DNA of 64,000 nt. It comes from Nilaparvata lugens (lineage: Eukaryota; Arthropoda; Insecta; Hemiptera; Delphacidae). Each line of letters opens with the position of its first letter. The first letter of the stretch is position 1. The translations under genes and the position numbers were made by a program. Location: contig NC_052505.1 of assembly GCF_014356525.2 (NCBI RefSeq), positions 51,526,970 to 51,590,969 on the forward strand, in the 5' to 3' direction. Of this stretch, positions 1 to 11,303 are shown one piece after another. Below the pieces are notes generated by a model that did not search any database, had not been told where the DNA came from, and saw only the letters and a program-made list of their open reading frames with translations.

Positions 1-795
1 GCTCTTCGGATCTCCGACCGGTCTGTGAGACGTATTCTTCATGACGACTTGAGCTTCCACCCTTACAAGATTGCTATTGTTCAAGAGTTACAAGCAGGAG
101 ATTTTGGTAGAAGGTTGAATTTTGCTGAAACCATGTTAAGAAAGATTGAGGAAGACCCTGGAATCATTGTTTTGACTTCAGACGAAGCTCATTTCCACCT
201 TAATGGATGTGTTAATAAACAAAATTTCCGTTATTGGGCCCCAAATAACCCACGGGAACTTCATCAGCGGCCTCTTCACTGTGAAAAAGTAACTGTCTGG
301 GCTGCAGTGTGTAGGTCAACAGTTATAGGGCCTTATTTTTTTGAAGAGGGTGGCCATACAGTGACAGTGAACTCAGAGCGTTATGTTGCCATGATCTGTG
401 ACTTTCTCATTCCTGAGTTACGTCGCCACCGCATACCTCTCAGGAGGGTATGGTTTCAGCAGGACGGAGCTACTGCCCATACCTCGCGGGCCTCCATGGC
501 TCAACTCAGAGGATTTTTCCCAGGCAAGCTGATCTCGCTCAGGGGTGACATTGAATGGCCAGCACGTTCTCCCGACTTGTCCCCTTGTGACTTTTATCTG
601 TGGGGGTATCTCAAGGGAAGAGTGTATGTTGACAAGCCAAGAAATTTGGATCAACTGAAGGAGAATATTCGGCGAGAACTTCGTGAGATCCCGCGGCAAA
701 CGTTGGAGAGAGTCATGACGAACTTTTCCAAGAGACTCGTACAGTGTACAGAAAATGGTGGTCAACATTTAAATGACATAATTTTTGCGCCGTAA
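1..795 (+). CDS. Tc1/mariner-superfamily transposase, 5' end outside the window
   Basis: Cut-and-paste DNA transposase of the Tc1/mariner group common in insects. The frame is open from base 1 to a TAA at 793-795. The codons before the GTG at 25 continue the helix-turn-helix region (ISDRSVRRILHDDL), so the gene begins left of the window and the GTG is not the start. The DDE/D core is complete: first Asp in TSDEAHF (181-183), second in FQQDGATAH (463-465), third in RSPDLSPCDFY (574-576), with 36 residues between the last two. WGYLKGRVY and the C-terminal helices follow without stops. Downstream lie an AT-rich tail and a likely terminal repeat ending near 930 (GCCGGACCC), which is inferred. No internal stop or frameshift is seen, so this copy may encode an intact enzyme. 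A deleted relative lies at 53757-54062 on the minus strand. Confidence 0.85.
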   Translation, partial: ALRISDRSVRRILHDDLSFHPYKIAIVQELQAGDFGRRLNFAETMLRKIEEDPGIIVLTSDEAHFHLNGCVNKQNFRYWAPNNPRELHQRPLHCEKVTVWAAVCRSTVIGPYFFEEGGHTVTVNSERYVAMICDFLIPELRRHRIPLRRVWFQQDGATAHTSRASMAQLRGFFPGKLISLRGDIEWPARSPDLSPCDFYLWGYLKGRVYVDKPRNLDQLKENIRRELREIPRQTLERVMTNFSKRLVQCTENGGQHLNDIIFAP

Positions 796-938
796 GCTAT
801 TTTTCAATTTTTTTTAATACTAAATGTAATTTCCAATTCTCCTCTTTACAATAAAAAAAATATATAAATATATCTCAACAGCTTTTTAATTTATCCAATA
901 TCAAAAACCGTCAGGTTTGACTGCCGGACCCAGTATTA

Positions 939-1655
939 CTGTTTACTATGGTGAAGGGAGTCAGCCGCGTCGGCTGCTTCCCCATCCACAGCGTCAAATT
1001 GAATCTCAAATACATAACAATACACATCAATGGATTTGCAATGAAAAATTAATAATTTGCCGACATTAATAATTTGGCTCATTTTTTTCAAATCATTTGC
1101 TTCAAAGTTAATCGGAGAAAACAAAAAAATCAAATCGAAAAACCGCTAAATTTTATCATAAATATTATTTTATCAAGGAAACTGTTCGTTTTATTGAAAT
1201 AATGAACACGACTAATATTGTCAATAATGTAACGAATCGAATGATATATGAAAGATCTTTCCTCGATTAATGGTTACAGAGATAATTGATTCCCTGTTCA
1301 CTGTTTACTATGGAGAAGAGAGTCAGCCGCGCTGTACCGCGTCGGCTGTCTCCCCTTCCACGGCCAAATACGTAACAATATAGATCTGTGGATTCGCAAT
1401 GGAAGTGGCTACATTAATTATGGGGCTCATTTTTCTTTTAAACCACTTGCTTCGAAGTTAATCGGAGAAAACAAAAAAATAAAAACGCAACCCCCCTAAA
1501 TTTTTACATTTATAGCCTATTATTTTATCAAGAAAACTGTTCGTTTTATTGAAAAAAATGAAGAGATTTGATATTGTAGTTCATAATGTAACGAATCGAA
1601 TGTCATATAATAGAACTCTTTCCGATCAATGGTTACAGAGATAATTGATTTTCCG
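939..1655. repeat. Tandem direct repeat, two ~355-bp copies
   Basis: Two adjacent diverged copies, about 939-1296 and 1301-1655. Both begin CTGTTTACTATGG, share AGTCAGCCGCG, TTAATCGGAGAAAAC, CTGTTCGTTTTATTGAA and ATGTAACGAATCGAATG, and end GGTTACAGAGATAATTGATT. No open frame of note. Unknown dispersed or satellite-like repeat; the copies differ by substitutions and small indels, so the duplication is not very recent. Confidence 0.8.
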
Positions 1656-1683
1656 TGATTACCTGCATTTTTCAACTTTGAGG

Positions 1684-1768
1684 GTGGCTAGGGGTGAAAG
1701 CTCCAGGGGGATTTCTTGGGACTTTTGGTCCCAGAAGGGGAGGGTTCGATCCCTCCTACTCTGGGAGG
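1684..1768 (+). other. tRNA-like sequence (possible SINE head or tRNA pseudogene)
   Basis: A T-arm-like hairpin, GGAGG-GTTCGATC-CCTCC (about 1738-1755), contains a perfect B-box GGTTCGATCCC. It is preceded by an anticodon-arm-like hairpin, TGGGA-CTTTTGG-TCCCA, and an imperfect A-box (TGGCTAGGGG). No matching 7-bp acceptor stem is found and a second partial B-box follows, so a functional tRNA is unlikely. A tRNA-derived SINE head or pseudogene fits better. Confidence 0.35.
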
Positions 1769-2309
1769 GTTCGATCGATGGTGAGAGATTCAGCTTTTAT
1801 TTAATTTTCGGATCGAAAAAACCTTTATTGACTGGGCTATTTAGGCGTTTCCCTCAAAAGATGGCTGAAGGCTTGTCTGGTCGATGTATATTATCCTCTT
1901 TTTTTCTATATAAGTGAAGTTTAAGATGTTTTAATTGACATCTGAATGTTCTTATAAAATTTATTGATGTTCTAAATCATCTTTGGAGTGTGGATTTCAT
2001 TATTTTTTAAATTTGTGTTAAATAATTTCGTTAAATATTGAAAGCCTGTAGACAGATAAATGAAATTGACATATACAGATAAGTATTTAGCTTGTAAGAA
2101 GATTATGTTTTATGTAGCTAATGGTTCTGTTGAGTGTTTTTGCGTTTTCAATTGCCCAAGCTTTGTGAAAATTATAATTTGATTTGGTCTAAACTGGAGT
2201 TCTTATTCATAAGCATTAAATCCATTCATGATTTCTCAAGATATTGGTAAATGGAACCGATAACTTTCTTTAGGTGATAGGTGAGAACTATCAAACCTTT
2301 TTGGATAAA

Positions 2310-2462
2310 ATTGGTAACACAGCAATTCCCTACTATCTCTATTATCAATTATTATCTCTACCTACCTACCTACATTCCCTTAACCTACCTATATACAATG
2401 GAGGTTCGAACCCAGGACTCCAGAATGAAAAGAAGAAGCATTAACCACTACACCACGATGAA
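2310..2462 (-). mobile_element. tRNA-derived SINE fragment
   Basis: On the minus strand the sequence reads CGTGGTGTAGTGGTTAATG (A-box TGGTGTAGTGG) and, about 45 bases on, GGGTTCGAACCTCC (B-box). This is the internal RNA polymerase III promoter arrangement of tRNA-headed SINEs. The body continues to lower coordinates and ends in a simple (GTAG)n-like stretch near 2362-2385. No tRNA acceptor pairing was found. Confidence 0.5.
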
Positions 2463-4341
2463 TATCTATTTACTTGTTATTTGTTAGGTATACTTAAACT
2501 ACTATATCCAAAGAGTATAAGTTCATTGCAGCTTCTAGTGAGCTGTAAGTGAACACTGACTGAACAGTGACTGAATACTATTGGATGTGAAAAATGGTTT
2601 GTTAGCATTCTAGGATTCATATCTAAGACTCTTGAAAGCATACATACAATCCATCGTACTGTAGAGGATATCTCATTACTGATTGGATATTCGAGCTCCT
2701 TGTATATTCTATAGAATAACCACTTCTTCTTACATTACTAAATGGGTAAAGAGGATTTGAGGAATAAGAATTAGTAATCAGAAGCAATTCATTGAACATA
2801 TACTATTTTATCGAGAAAATGATAAGCGGCGGCGGTGTGGCGATGTCCTAGTATACTTCACAGAGAAATGTGTTGGCAGCTAGCACCACAATGTCTAAAA
2901 CGTTGGATTCTATAACACTTAGAACTGAACAGGTCAATACGTGTGTCTTATGTGGCTCTTGGATGAACACTGATGGCCCTACACTGTTGTGCACACTGTA
3001 TATTATACTCCCAAGTGGGTGGGGAGTCTTCTGATTTATTTTTGATTTAAATTTATTAATTTTGTCTTCTAATTTTTTATTGTTTTTTAATTTTTTATTT
3101 TTTTCGAGTGTTTGGAGTTTTGACCTTAACCTTGACCTTTGACCCTATGAGAAGTCTGGCACACGTTGTCCCAGAAGGAACAAAATATATCTAATGATAG
3201 CAACTGCCATTATAACGTGGACGACAATCCTCTTTTTAGCAATCAGAAACTATTTCATACGTATTCTACTATGTTGATTGACTTTCCCTCGGGAAAAATA
3301 TAATAATCAAGCAAAGACTTCGACCAATGATTCAGGGGTATTGAACGACAACAAGTGGGTCTTCAGAGTACCCCCACTCGTTATTATGCTTTATACAGAG
3401 TGGCCTATCCCAGAAACCTCGAGATTTTTGGAACTATTGTAGTTGAATGTCAATAAAAAATCCAGTCACATTAAAAATTCAATCATTGGACAGAGAAAAT
3501 GGAACCTAATATTTTGCTATCGATTTTTTTCTTAGTTAACTTCAAAGAAAATCTTATTCAAGATATGTTTCGAGTGAGATATGTTTTATGATTCGAGATA
3601 TGTTTTCCAAGTTTTATGAAATATTCCAAGTTTATTGGTTCTATTGAAATATTTAGGAAATTTTACATAAATTTCAAGTTAGAAATGTTGGTTGTTGTTG
3701 TTTGGTTTATACCTGAGATTGACGGCAATGATAATGCCTTTCATTGAAAAGCCAATTTCGCGGATCATGGAAAACTAATGTGGAATTAGGATTTTATCTA
3801 TTGCTTAAATTTCTATTTGTTTCGACTTGTAGAGCACCACATTGGTGCTACTTGAGTCAATTTCTTGTGGAACTCAAAAGAGTAAAATATAAATTACCAA
3901 GACAAAAAGTGTAGAATTAAGCCCGGATCACTATGCTCGTGCTGATTTCTGATCCGATCTCTAGGTCTTTGATCAGTGATGACAACGGCCTGGAATGATG
4001 CATGCTTCATATGTGCACACATCAGTAGGATCAGAACGCTTCATGGTAAGTGTGGCCTGGGCTTTAGTCTTACAACTTTACTTGCACCAACAAAATAGTT
4101 CCACCTCACCTTCAGTGAGATTCACGTCATAGTCATTGGAATGATAGGACGGCATAGTTGCCAATTTTCTTTCTCTACCTTCTTCTATAGCAAATATCTG
4201 AGATTCGAGTTAATCCGGTATATCTGATATGATTTTAATTGTGTAGAAAAGTGTAGAAAACTGACAACATCTATGTGTTTTTATTTCATCATGGAACGTT
4301 TCTACAACATCGACCACAACTCAGTTGAAGTTTTATGATTT
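2463..4341. other. AT-rich intergenic stretch
   Basis: I see no credible reading frame, RNA gene or complete repeat here. A poly-T/ATTTTT-rich run lies near 3040-3110. A somewhat GC-richer part at 3900-4140 lacks recognisable coding. Confidence 0.5.
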
Positions 4342-4356
4342 TAATTGTTGATTCTT

Positions 4357-6348
4357 ATGAATAAAGATGAATGTTTTGGAACTCATAATCGTGTTAAGTG
4401 CAAGTCACAAAAAACTTGTAAACTATGCAATTCTAGTAACCACCATACATTATTGCATGCTCAGAAGGAAAAGACCCCTGCCACCTTTGTGTGTAACACT
4501 TCAAGTCTATCCATTTCAGAATCATCTCTATGTCTACTTGGCACCGCTAATGTTGTTGTTTTCGACTCTTTCAATAAGCCACATATTGCGCGAGCTATTC
4601 TAGACTCAGCTTCACAAATAACCGCTGTTACTAAGGAGCTAGCAAATAAATTGAATCTGAAATCTACTTATTCTTCTCAAAAACTCATTGGCATCGGTAC
4701 TAAAACAACAAGTACAATGGGCGAGGTTAACTTAACTATCTCTTCACAGATTCAGCCGGATTTCAAGTTGAATACTAAAGCTACAGTGCTATCAGTCATA
4801 AGATGTAATCAACCCTCTGTTTCATTGAACGCTGAAGATTTTAAGCATTTTTCAAGTCTGAAATTGGCTGATGAAAAATTCTATGTGTCAGATAAAATTG
4901 ATTTGCTCATAGGAGCTGGCTCATTTCTTCATACTCTATGTGCTCAAGATCACGAAGTCACAAAGTTTTATCAAAATTCTCCAGGAGCCTTGAGCACGGT
5001 TTTTGGCCATGTTGTCATTGGAAAAATAAATTCTAATGAACTCACATCACAATCAGATTTAGCTACCAGCCTTCTAACCTATGTAGAACCAGTTAATCAG
5101 TTGCTTCAAAAGTCTTGGGAAACCGAAGAGATATCTATCAAAGCTGAGGAAGACCCGTCTCATGTGTATTGTGAAAACCTATACACAGAAACTACAACTC
5201 GGTGGCCTTCAGGTCGTTATGAAGTAGCGTTACCATTCAAAACTCAGAATGTGGTTTTAGGTGAAAACCGAAACTCTTCAATGAAAAAAATGACATCAAT
5301 AGTACGCAACTTCCAAAGATTATTTCTTTTGTTCCTAGTGGCTTGCACACTATTTGCTACATCAATTATAGTAAGCGGCTATTTGAACAGTGAGCGAGAT
5401 AAATATGTGGCAGCTGTAGTTGAATACGCGCCTTTAGAATGGGACGGCTTCGAAAAACCAAAAGATTTGTTTCTCAGGAATGCCAACCATTTTGTAATGA
5501 TCATTGAAAGAGCTGCCAAAGAGAATGCTGACATAATAGTTTTCCCGGAATATGGTCTGACAACACTGAACATCCCAGTGAAGAGAGAGAGCATCACTGA
5601 ATACACCACTTTCATACCGAACCCCGTTGAGAAGTCTTGCGCTCTTAAGTTCTTTGAAAAATATTCCAACCTTCACAAAGCAATACATATATTTGCGTTT
5701 GTGTTGCGCTTCATAAAAAATTGTAAGCTGAAGGAAACACACAGGCACAATCTTCGCAGCCATAGAGCACAACCGGCGCGCCTCACCTCTCCGCATCTGT
5801 CTGTTGCTGAATGTCGTGCAGCACTATTGAGTATTGTCAAACTTACTCAAGAGTTCTATTTCATTGACACCTTCAAGCTTCTCAACAAGGGAGAAAACCC
5901 GCCGCGAAAATTACACTCTCTAGCGCCATTCATCGATCCATCCGGTTCTCTCAGGGTGGGCGGACGTCTCAAACGATCCTGTCTTTCATATGACAGCCAT
6001 CGACCACTGCTTCAGGCCATGGAGCTTCCTCTAAATGACTCCACCTCAAATCGGCAACGTTGGACTCACCTGCGTCAATTAGTACAGTCGTTCTGGCGTC
6101 GATGGAAATCTGAGTATCTACAAACACTCATTCAACGAAATAAGTGGAAAACTCCAACAGAAAACATCAAAGTTGGACAAATTGTGCTTATAAAACATTT
6201 GAACACTGCACCTACACTATGGCCTATTGGTAAAATTGAGAAAGTATTTCCTGGACAAGACAAAATAATAAGAGTAGTGTTAATCCGCACAGCTGGCGGT
6301 ACGCTCATCCGACCTGTGAACAAACTTATAGTGTTGCCAGTAGTCTAA
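4357..6348 (+). CDS. BEL/Pao retrotransposon polyprotein fused in frame to a vanin-like nitrilase N-terminus
   Basis: One uninterrupted frame with three parts. (1) 4357-5280 matches BEL/Pao: a Cys/His knuckle (CKSQKTCKLCNSSNHHTLLH), a retroviral-type aspartic protease with ILDSASQ (Asp codon 4603-4605), and the linker RYEVALPFK...LGENRNSS that normally leads into reverse transcriptase. (2) 5281 to about 5650 instead reads as the start of a vanin/pantetheinase/biotinidase-family protein: Met, a hydrophobic signal/anchor segment (LFLLFLVACTLFATSIIV), KYVAAVVEYAPL, and NADIIVFPEYGLTT with the family's catalytic Glu at 5548-5550. (3) From about 5656 BEL/Pao resumes at the end of RNase H (KYSNLHKAIHIFAFVLRF), then the integrase zinc-binding lead-in (LAPFIDPSGSLRVGGRLKRS), then the C-terminal domain (GQIVLIKHLNTAPTLWPIGK). 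Reverse transcriptase, most of RNase H and the integrase catalytic core are absent. An in-frame TAA at 4342-4344 sits just upstream, with ATG at 4357. The nitrilase Lys and Cys are missing, so no amidase activity is expected. Confidence 0.8.
   Translation: MNKDECFGTHNRVKCKSQKTCKLCNSSNHHTLLHAQKEKTPATFVCNTSSLSISESSLCLLGTANVVVFDSFNKPHIARAILDSASQITAVTKELANKLNLKSTYSSQKLIGIGTKTTSTMGEVNLTISSQIQPDFKLNTKATVLSVIRCNQPSVSLNAEDFKHFSSLKLADEKFYVSDKIDLLIGAGSFLHTLCAQDHEVTKFYQNSPGALSTVFGHVVIGKINSNELTSQSDLATSLLTYVEPVNQLLQKSWETEEISIKAEEDPSHVYCENLYTETTTRWPSGRYEVALPFKTQNVVLGENRNSSMKKMTSIVRNFQRLFLLFLVACTLFATSIIVSGYLNSERDKYVAAVVEYAPLEWDGFEKPKDLFLRNANHFVMIIERAAKENADIIVFPEYGLTTLNIPVKRESITEYTTFIPNPVEKSCALKFFEKYSNLHKAIHIFAFVLRFIKNCKLKETHRHNLRSHRAQPARLTSPHLSVAECRAALLSIVKLTQEFYFIDTFKLLNKGENPPRKLHSLAPFIDPSGSLRVGGRLKRSCLSYDSHRPLLQAMELPLNDSTSNRQRWTHLRQLVQSFWRRWKSEYLQTLIQRNKWKTPTENIKVGQIVLIKHLNTAPTLWPIGKIEKVFPGQDKIIRVVLIRTAGGTLIRPVNKLIVLPVV
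5281..5650 (+). other. Captured vanin/pantetheinase-like segment inside the retroelement ORF
   Basis: About 123 codons of cellular-type sequence, bounded on both sides by BEL/Pao coding in the same frame. It keeps the Met and signal/anchor that begin a secreted or membrane-tethered vanin-like protein, then the first beta-strand and FPE catalytic motif of the nitrilase fold. It stops near NPVEKSCALKF. Vanin-like proteins are about 500 residues, so this is roughly the first quarter. The left join falls at ...NSS/MKKM, where the retroelement itself would often read Met-Lys, so a few bases of shared sequence could sit at the join. Confidence 0.7.
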
Positions 6349-6700
6349 ATCTCGGCAGCCCCTTCTGAACTTTGTGTAAATTTTCTATTATCGTCTACCC
6401 CGCTTCGTGTAACAATCATATATGTAACAGTCTCTTTGTGTGCATCGTATGTGTGATATCCGCTTCGTATTTATATGTGCTAAATCTCAAATAAACAATT
6501 ACATTTCCTCGATAAAACTCCGATGTAGTTTTAGGTGGGCGGTATCTAATCTCCGGCCCGGAGGACCAATTATGGAGATTAGAAACAGAAACTTTACAAG
6601 TGGAGGACCGCGGGTGAACAAAAGAAAAGAGCTGTGTGATTATAAACGAAAAACTTACTTGAAAAACTGAAGAAAACTGCAATTGAAACCGGGGCTTCAA
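6349..6700 (+). other. 3' non-coding tail of the BEL/Pao copy, LTR-like
   Basis: Follows the stop codon directly. It has a polyadenylation-type AATAAA at 6490-6495, and GC-richer blocks at 6530-6570 and 6600-6620 unlike the AT-rich flanks. No matching 5' LTR was found left of 4345, so the copy is probably 5'-truncated, or an LTR was lost. Confidence 0.4.
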
Positions 6701-7734
6701 AGTAGTAACGATGTTGTAGCCTCAAGTACTTCATGCCAACTGAAGCTGGAGGGGGAAACTGCCTTTGGCTGCTTCCTTCTACGATGAAGAGGGAGGGGTG
6801 GGGGTAAGGAAGGAAATCACGATAACTGTCTTTACCAATGAATTATATCTCAAATATATTATATCCACCAAGAAAATAGATCTTTTCATGATTTAATAAT
6901 AAATTTACATAAGTGAGATGGAATATTGTAATATCTCATTATAGTTCTTCGTAGCGTAGCCTACAAACAATTTAGCAGCTGTGTGGACTTCGAAAAAATA
7001 AGGCTTTCTGCTTTGACTAAAGACGGTCAAGGACAGCAAAACAATGTTAATCATGTGCTGATTTCTTAAAGTAAATCTTACTATTGATAGTGTAGATATG
7101 AAAAAAATGTTGGAATAATAATAATATAATAAAACGAAATAGGAGAAAAAAATTGTTTTCTATGTTACGCTTTTAGTTCTGGATCTCAACTATCAACGAA
7201 TACCCAAAAACATATTATTCTTTTGGTGTCTGAGGATAATGGTTCCAATAAAATAAAGTTGAGGAATGACAATCGAAACATTTTTAATTTACACATCTTG
7301 TAAAGTTAAGGTCACTTGAAACGTACAACAAACTATGTTGAGCAGGCACAAGTGTTTAAATTTGTAGCTTTTTGCGAGTAAAAAGTAATACAAGTTTACT
7401 GATGGATTCATAAGTGAATTAATCCTCTCCATCACCACTAATCACTAAATCACATGAAAAATATACAAATCTACACATTTACAACTAGAGTAATAATGCC
7501 TATTTCAATTTAAATTTGTTTTAAATTATTTGGTTCGGAAATGTATGTTATTATCAATTATTATTATGTTATCAATTAGTATGTTATTATCAATTAAACG
7601 TATGTTATGTAATCAATTAGAATGTTATCGACGAGATCTCATAGAACTTAGCTTAGACTCATGATGGAAAACAAGATAATGTTTAATATAAAAAATCATG
7701 AGAAGAGCCAGTATTGTCTTTTTTCTTTAGGGCT
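6701..7734. other. AT-rich intergenic stretch
   Basis: Nothing supportable as a gene. It contains a purine-rich run (6750-6810) and a local TATGTTATTATCAATTA repeat (about 7545-7625). Confidence 0.5.
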
Positions 7735-7870
7735 ACTTTTGATATAAATGAAAATAAAAATCACAGTACCCTTTCAAATTACTTTCAAGATCTTGAAAAT
7801 AGCATTAATGTCCGAAACATGTTGTGACAAGATAATTTGAAAGGGTAGGTACTGATATTTATATTTTTAT
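7735..7870. repeat. Palindromic module with GAAACATGTTGTGA core
   Basis: Inverted arms (AATGAAAATAAAAATCACAG...ACCCTTTCAAATTA and its diverged complement TAATTTGAAAGGGT...TTTTTATTT) flank CCGAAACATGTTGTGAC. The same core occurs at 43037-43140 (minus) and 61743-61850. This looks like a short dispersed fold-back element or the end of a retroelement. Penelope-like ends are one possibility, because CTTGAAAATAG...TCCGAAAC loosely resembles their hammerhead core. Confidence 0.55.
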
Positions 7871-8577
7871 TTAGAGCCAATATTGTATGATATTCTTGTT
7901 GAATAAGATAAAATGTATTCAGGGTAAAAGTTTACAGAAAATATAAGAACTGTGAAGACGTTCCAAATAATTGGAATCAGATTTCACACTAGGCACATGC
8001 ATGTGTGGAATTTCTCCATAATATTAAGGTGAACTGAATCACTACAACCTAAATTTACACTAGGTGATAGTGACTAAATAAGATGTTGTCACTACCACGT
8101 CATGTTATCTGACAACTGACAATAATATGGAACTGATAACATCTTTTTCCTCTCACCATGATTGCAATTAACTTCATTTTTCATTAGTCAAGTTATTGAA
8201 AATAATCGTTAGACTACTATTATTTAACTAATTGCATTATAATGACATTCAAGAAAAGTCAGTTTTGATCAATGAGTAACAAGGAAATACAAAGCCTTCA
8301 TATAGCTTTTATTGTGGTGCCTCAATAGAAGAATGATGCGAATACAACAGCCATACAAAAAATTGATTCCTGTAACAAAAAATATAACACATTTTTTCAT
8401 AACATAATTACAGTACATACACAATGAACCAATATCTGAAGAATAATATTCATAGGAATAGGAAAAACAAACACATAAATTTAAATTTATTATAATCAGC
8501 GAGATCAAGACAAAATACCTGAGAGTGTCACCAGCAGTGGGTAGGAGAGATGCTAGAGACATAAAGATTGGACCCTA
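7871..8577. other. AT-rich intergenic stretch
   Basis: No gene, RNA or repeat that I can support. Confidence 0.45.
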
Positions 8578-8960
8578 CACATTTCAACAGGTAAACGAAT
8601 TTGTCTGTCTATCTGGGAACACTTGTGACAAGTAGTGGGAAAGTCTCAGTAGAGATTAACAACAGTATCATGGCGGGAAACAGGTCATACTATGCCCTAG
8701 TAGTATCATGCTATTCAAATCTCGAATGCAATCAAGAGCTACAAAATTACAATTATACAAAGCATTGGTGAAGCCTGTGGTGTGTTACGGTTAGGAAACA
8801 TGGGTGCTTACTGCTGGAGATATGCAAAGACTGAGAGTTTTTGGAAGAAAGGTGGTGAGAAGAATATCGTGGACCCTGTTTTTGAGAATGGTCTCTAGAG
8901 AGGAAGAAAAGATTTTGAAATAGAGGAGTTCTTAAACAATGAAACAATCGAAAATGCATC
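8578..8960 (+). pseudogene. Decayed non-LTR (LINE) reverse transcriptase C-terminal fragment
   Basis: Read across frame changes, the plus strand recovers the conserved segment that follows the palm domain in many insect LINE ORF2 proteins: EINNSIMAGNRSYYAL, then TKLQLYKALVKPVVCYG, a TAG stop, ETWVLTAGDMQRLRVFGRK and VVRRIS. At least one frameshift (near 8715) and the in-frame TAG show it is dead. It is not the same family as the LINE at 14600-20345, whose C-terminus differs. Confidence 0.75.
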
Positions 8961-9285
8961 ACTTTAGAACATAAATATCTCGAAAAATATAGGATTTATC
9001 GAAAACCTCTATCAGACAACACTTGTAGGAAATTTATTAAGCTTCATTTTTATGTAGTTATGTCAATATAACCCATTGTTTCCAAGATATAAGCATGTAA
9101 GTAAGAAGTGGAAAAAGCAACTTTCAAATCACCCTCATCCCTTCAGCACATGATGTAAGGGTTGGGATTTTTGATATGCTGACCTTCCAACTAGTATCAA
9201 CAAAGCTGCAAAGTCGAAAATTGTGTTCCAAACATTCCCTTCAAATTTCATTGTCAACTGATCTATTGTTGCTGAACAGAAAATT
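8961..9285 (+). repeat. Dispersed ~400-bp repeat (family A), copy 1
   Basis: Shares ACTTGTAGGAAATTTAT...AGCTTCATTTTT, CACCCTCATCC and GTGTTCCAAACATTCCCT with the tandem array at 39230-40250 and the copies at 13330-14160 and 54063-54445. No coding potential. It directly abuts the LINE fragment. Confidence 0.7.
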
Positions 9286-9524
9286 TCGGGAACGCGGAAT
9301 TGGGTAACTGGAATTTGGCTAACTGTGGTTGTGGAAGTGACTGGCTAGGAACTCACTGATTCTGTCGCCAACAGAATTGGCTAACTCTGGAACCCGCTGA
9401 TTCTGGCCAGAAAATTGTGGAGAATTGGAAATGGCTAACTTTGGAAGTCGCTAACTCCCAACTCACTGATTATGACGTCATCGGTTTCACCTTTCTCCTT
9501 TCGTCATCGTCTCCTCATCATCCT

Positions 9525-9652
9525 CATCCATCTCCACCAACCCCTCTACAACCACAAGCTCCTCCTCCTACTCCTACTCCTACTCCTCCTCCTCCTACTC
9601 CTTCTCCTCCTCCATCTCCTCCTCCTCCTTGTCGTCATTATCCTCCGGCCAA
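9525..9652. repeat. CTC/CCT-rich simple repeat
   Basis: Impure (CTC)n/(CTCCTA)n microsatellite. It gives Pro- or Leu-rich translations in two frames that should not be taken as proteins. Degenerate TTGGCTAACT-type repeats precede it at 9300-9470. Confidence 0.85.
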
Positions 9653-9680
9653 ATTATCATCTCTTTATATAATATTCTAG

Positions 9681-11300
9681 AGGGTATTGGATATATTGCC
9701 ATGATTGAATTCTTATTATTGCTGGGGTTCCTGTTCTATTATATGAGTCTATTCATTATATTATTATTGTTTTGTCATAATAACAAATTATTCTGATTTT
9801 ATAACTTTGGCATAGCGCACTAATGATAATAACATTGTTGTTATTTTTAGTACAAATGTTATATTATTTGTGCCGAGCACAAAGTTTAATTCAGGCCTTT
9901 TCCCAAGTTATAATAGTAAATTTAATACACAATAGACTAGAGTCATTATTGTAAGTGAGTTAGCGAAATAAATTATTTTCTCTCTCTATTATGAACGGCC
10001 ATGACTTCGAGTTTCCCATGATAGATATTTAAAAATTGTGGCTCCGAGTCGTCGAGGAATGTAGATTATGGAATTATCTCTAAAACTTAGCCTTCTTGTC
10101 GCGACATAAAGTGCGATAAGTTGGAAAACAGCAAGCATTGAAATTATAACAAACTACCGATTTTGCAGTTACTATTTGGTCCAAAGGCTCTAGAAGCCAC
10201 GCAACGATTGGTCAAATTGATTCCTTTCGCCCAATAGGAGACCTGTTTCTAAATACAGTAGTGGGGGGATTCCCCAACCGCGAGACCAGATTACGTTTCG
10301 GAGGACACTTTGCTAGGAGCACTACGAGAGTAAAGATGTAGTCACTATGTTTCCCCCTTTTTGGGCAAGTTTATAAGTTTATACAATTAGTTAATGTAGG
10401 AACTAGTTTTTTTTATTAAAGTTTAAATTTACTAGTAGTGCCATGTCCTGAAAGGTTTAATTGTGTTTCTTCTTCATGTACGAATAATTGTTTCTTCAAA
10501 TAACCGCTAAGGTACATAAACTAAGGTTAAAATATAATTTAGGGAAATTAATCAATTGAAACTTCAATCAAAAGATTTTATCAACAAAGCCTGTTATTTT
10601 TCAAGTTAATAATATTGATTGAGAATAATCCTTTTGATTTTATTAGTGATGGAAGATACTTATAAATTTTTTCTAAAGAAGTATAGAAAGTTTTCAGTTA
10701 CGTTACATTTGAGTTATTGTTTCTGGAGATATATTATCGTAGAGTATTGCTGAAAGTCAGGAAGATAGCCTTTAAATTGGAATGAAATTTTTAAGATTAT
10801 GTTCATATTGAGTTTATGACATTTTATAATTTTATATTTTTCAGACTCTGTTTTCTTATGTCATTAAGGCTTTCGAATAATTTGGTAAATTTTTATGATA
10901 GAAATCTTAATAGACAAAGAAGAAAGTTTTTCTTTTCCATGAAATTAATATTAATAAATGTTGGCTAGCGCACAAGTTTCCAACAATACTAGTCGAGCTA
11001 CTATATGAAAAATTATATTTGATTTTGCAAACCAAACTTATATAAAAGTTAACATCATAATTAATGAAGTATTCATTTCTCTAAAAGCATTATATTAATT
11101 TATTACGGGTGTTTTCATAAATGTTGCATTGTATATTAATGACACTCTGGCAAGTAAATTTGTTTTAAATCTGTTAAATTTTGAGAATGAAATCAGAACG
11201 TCAAGATAAAATCTAAATTGAATAACAGAATAAACTCCTGTTTTAGCTTTTGATGAATTGTAGGAAGAGTTAGAAATTAATGCTGTAATACATTTATTTA
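9681..11300. other. AT-rich stretch, no gene recognised
   Basis: No long frame on either strand. A GC-richer block at 10180-10370 may be a remnant of an unrecognised element. Confidence 0.4.
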
Positions 11301-11303
11301 CAG

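Noticed and set aside
1684..1768. Functional tRNA-Lys gene
   Set aside because: The T-arm and anticodon-like arm are good, but no acceptor stem pairs and the A-box is imperfect.
9417..9680. Pro-rich and Leu-rich open frames
   Set aside because: They are translations of a CTC/CCT microsatellite in two frames, with no other coding signal.
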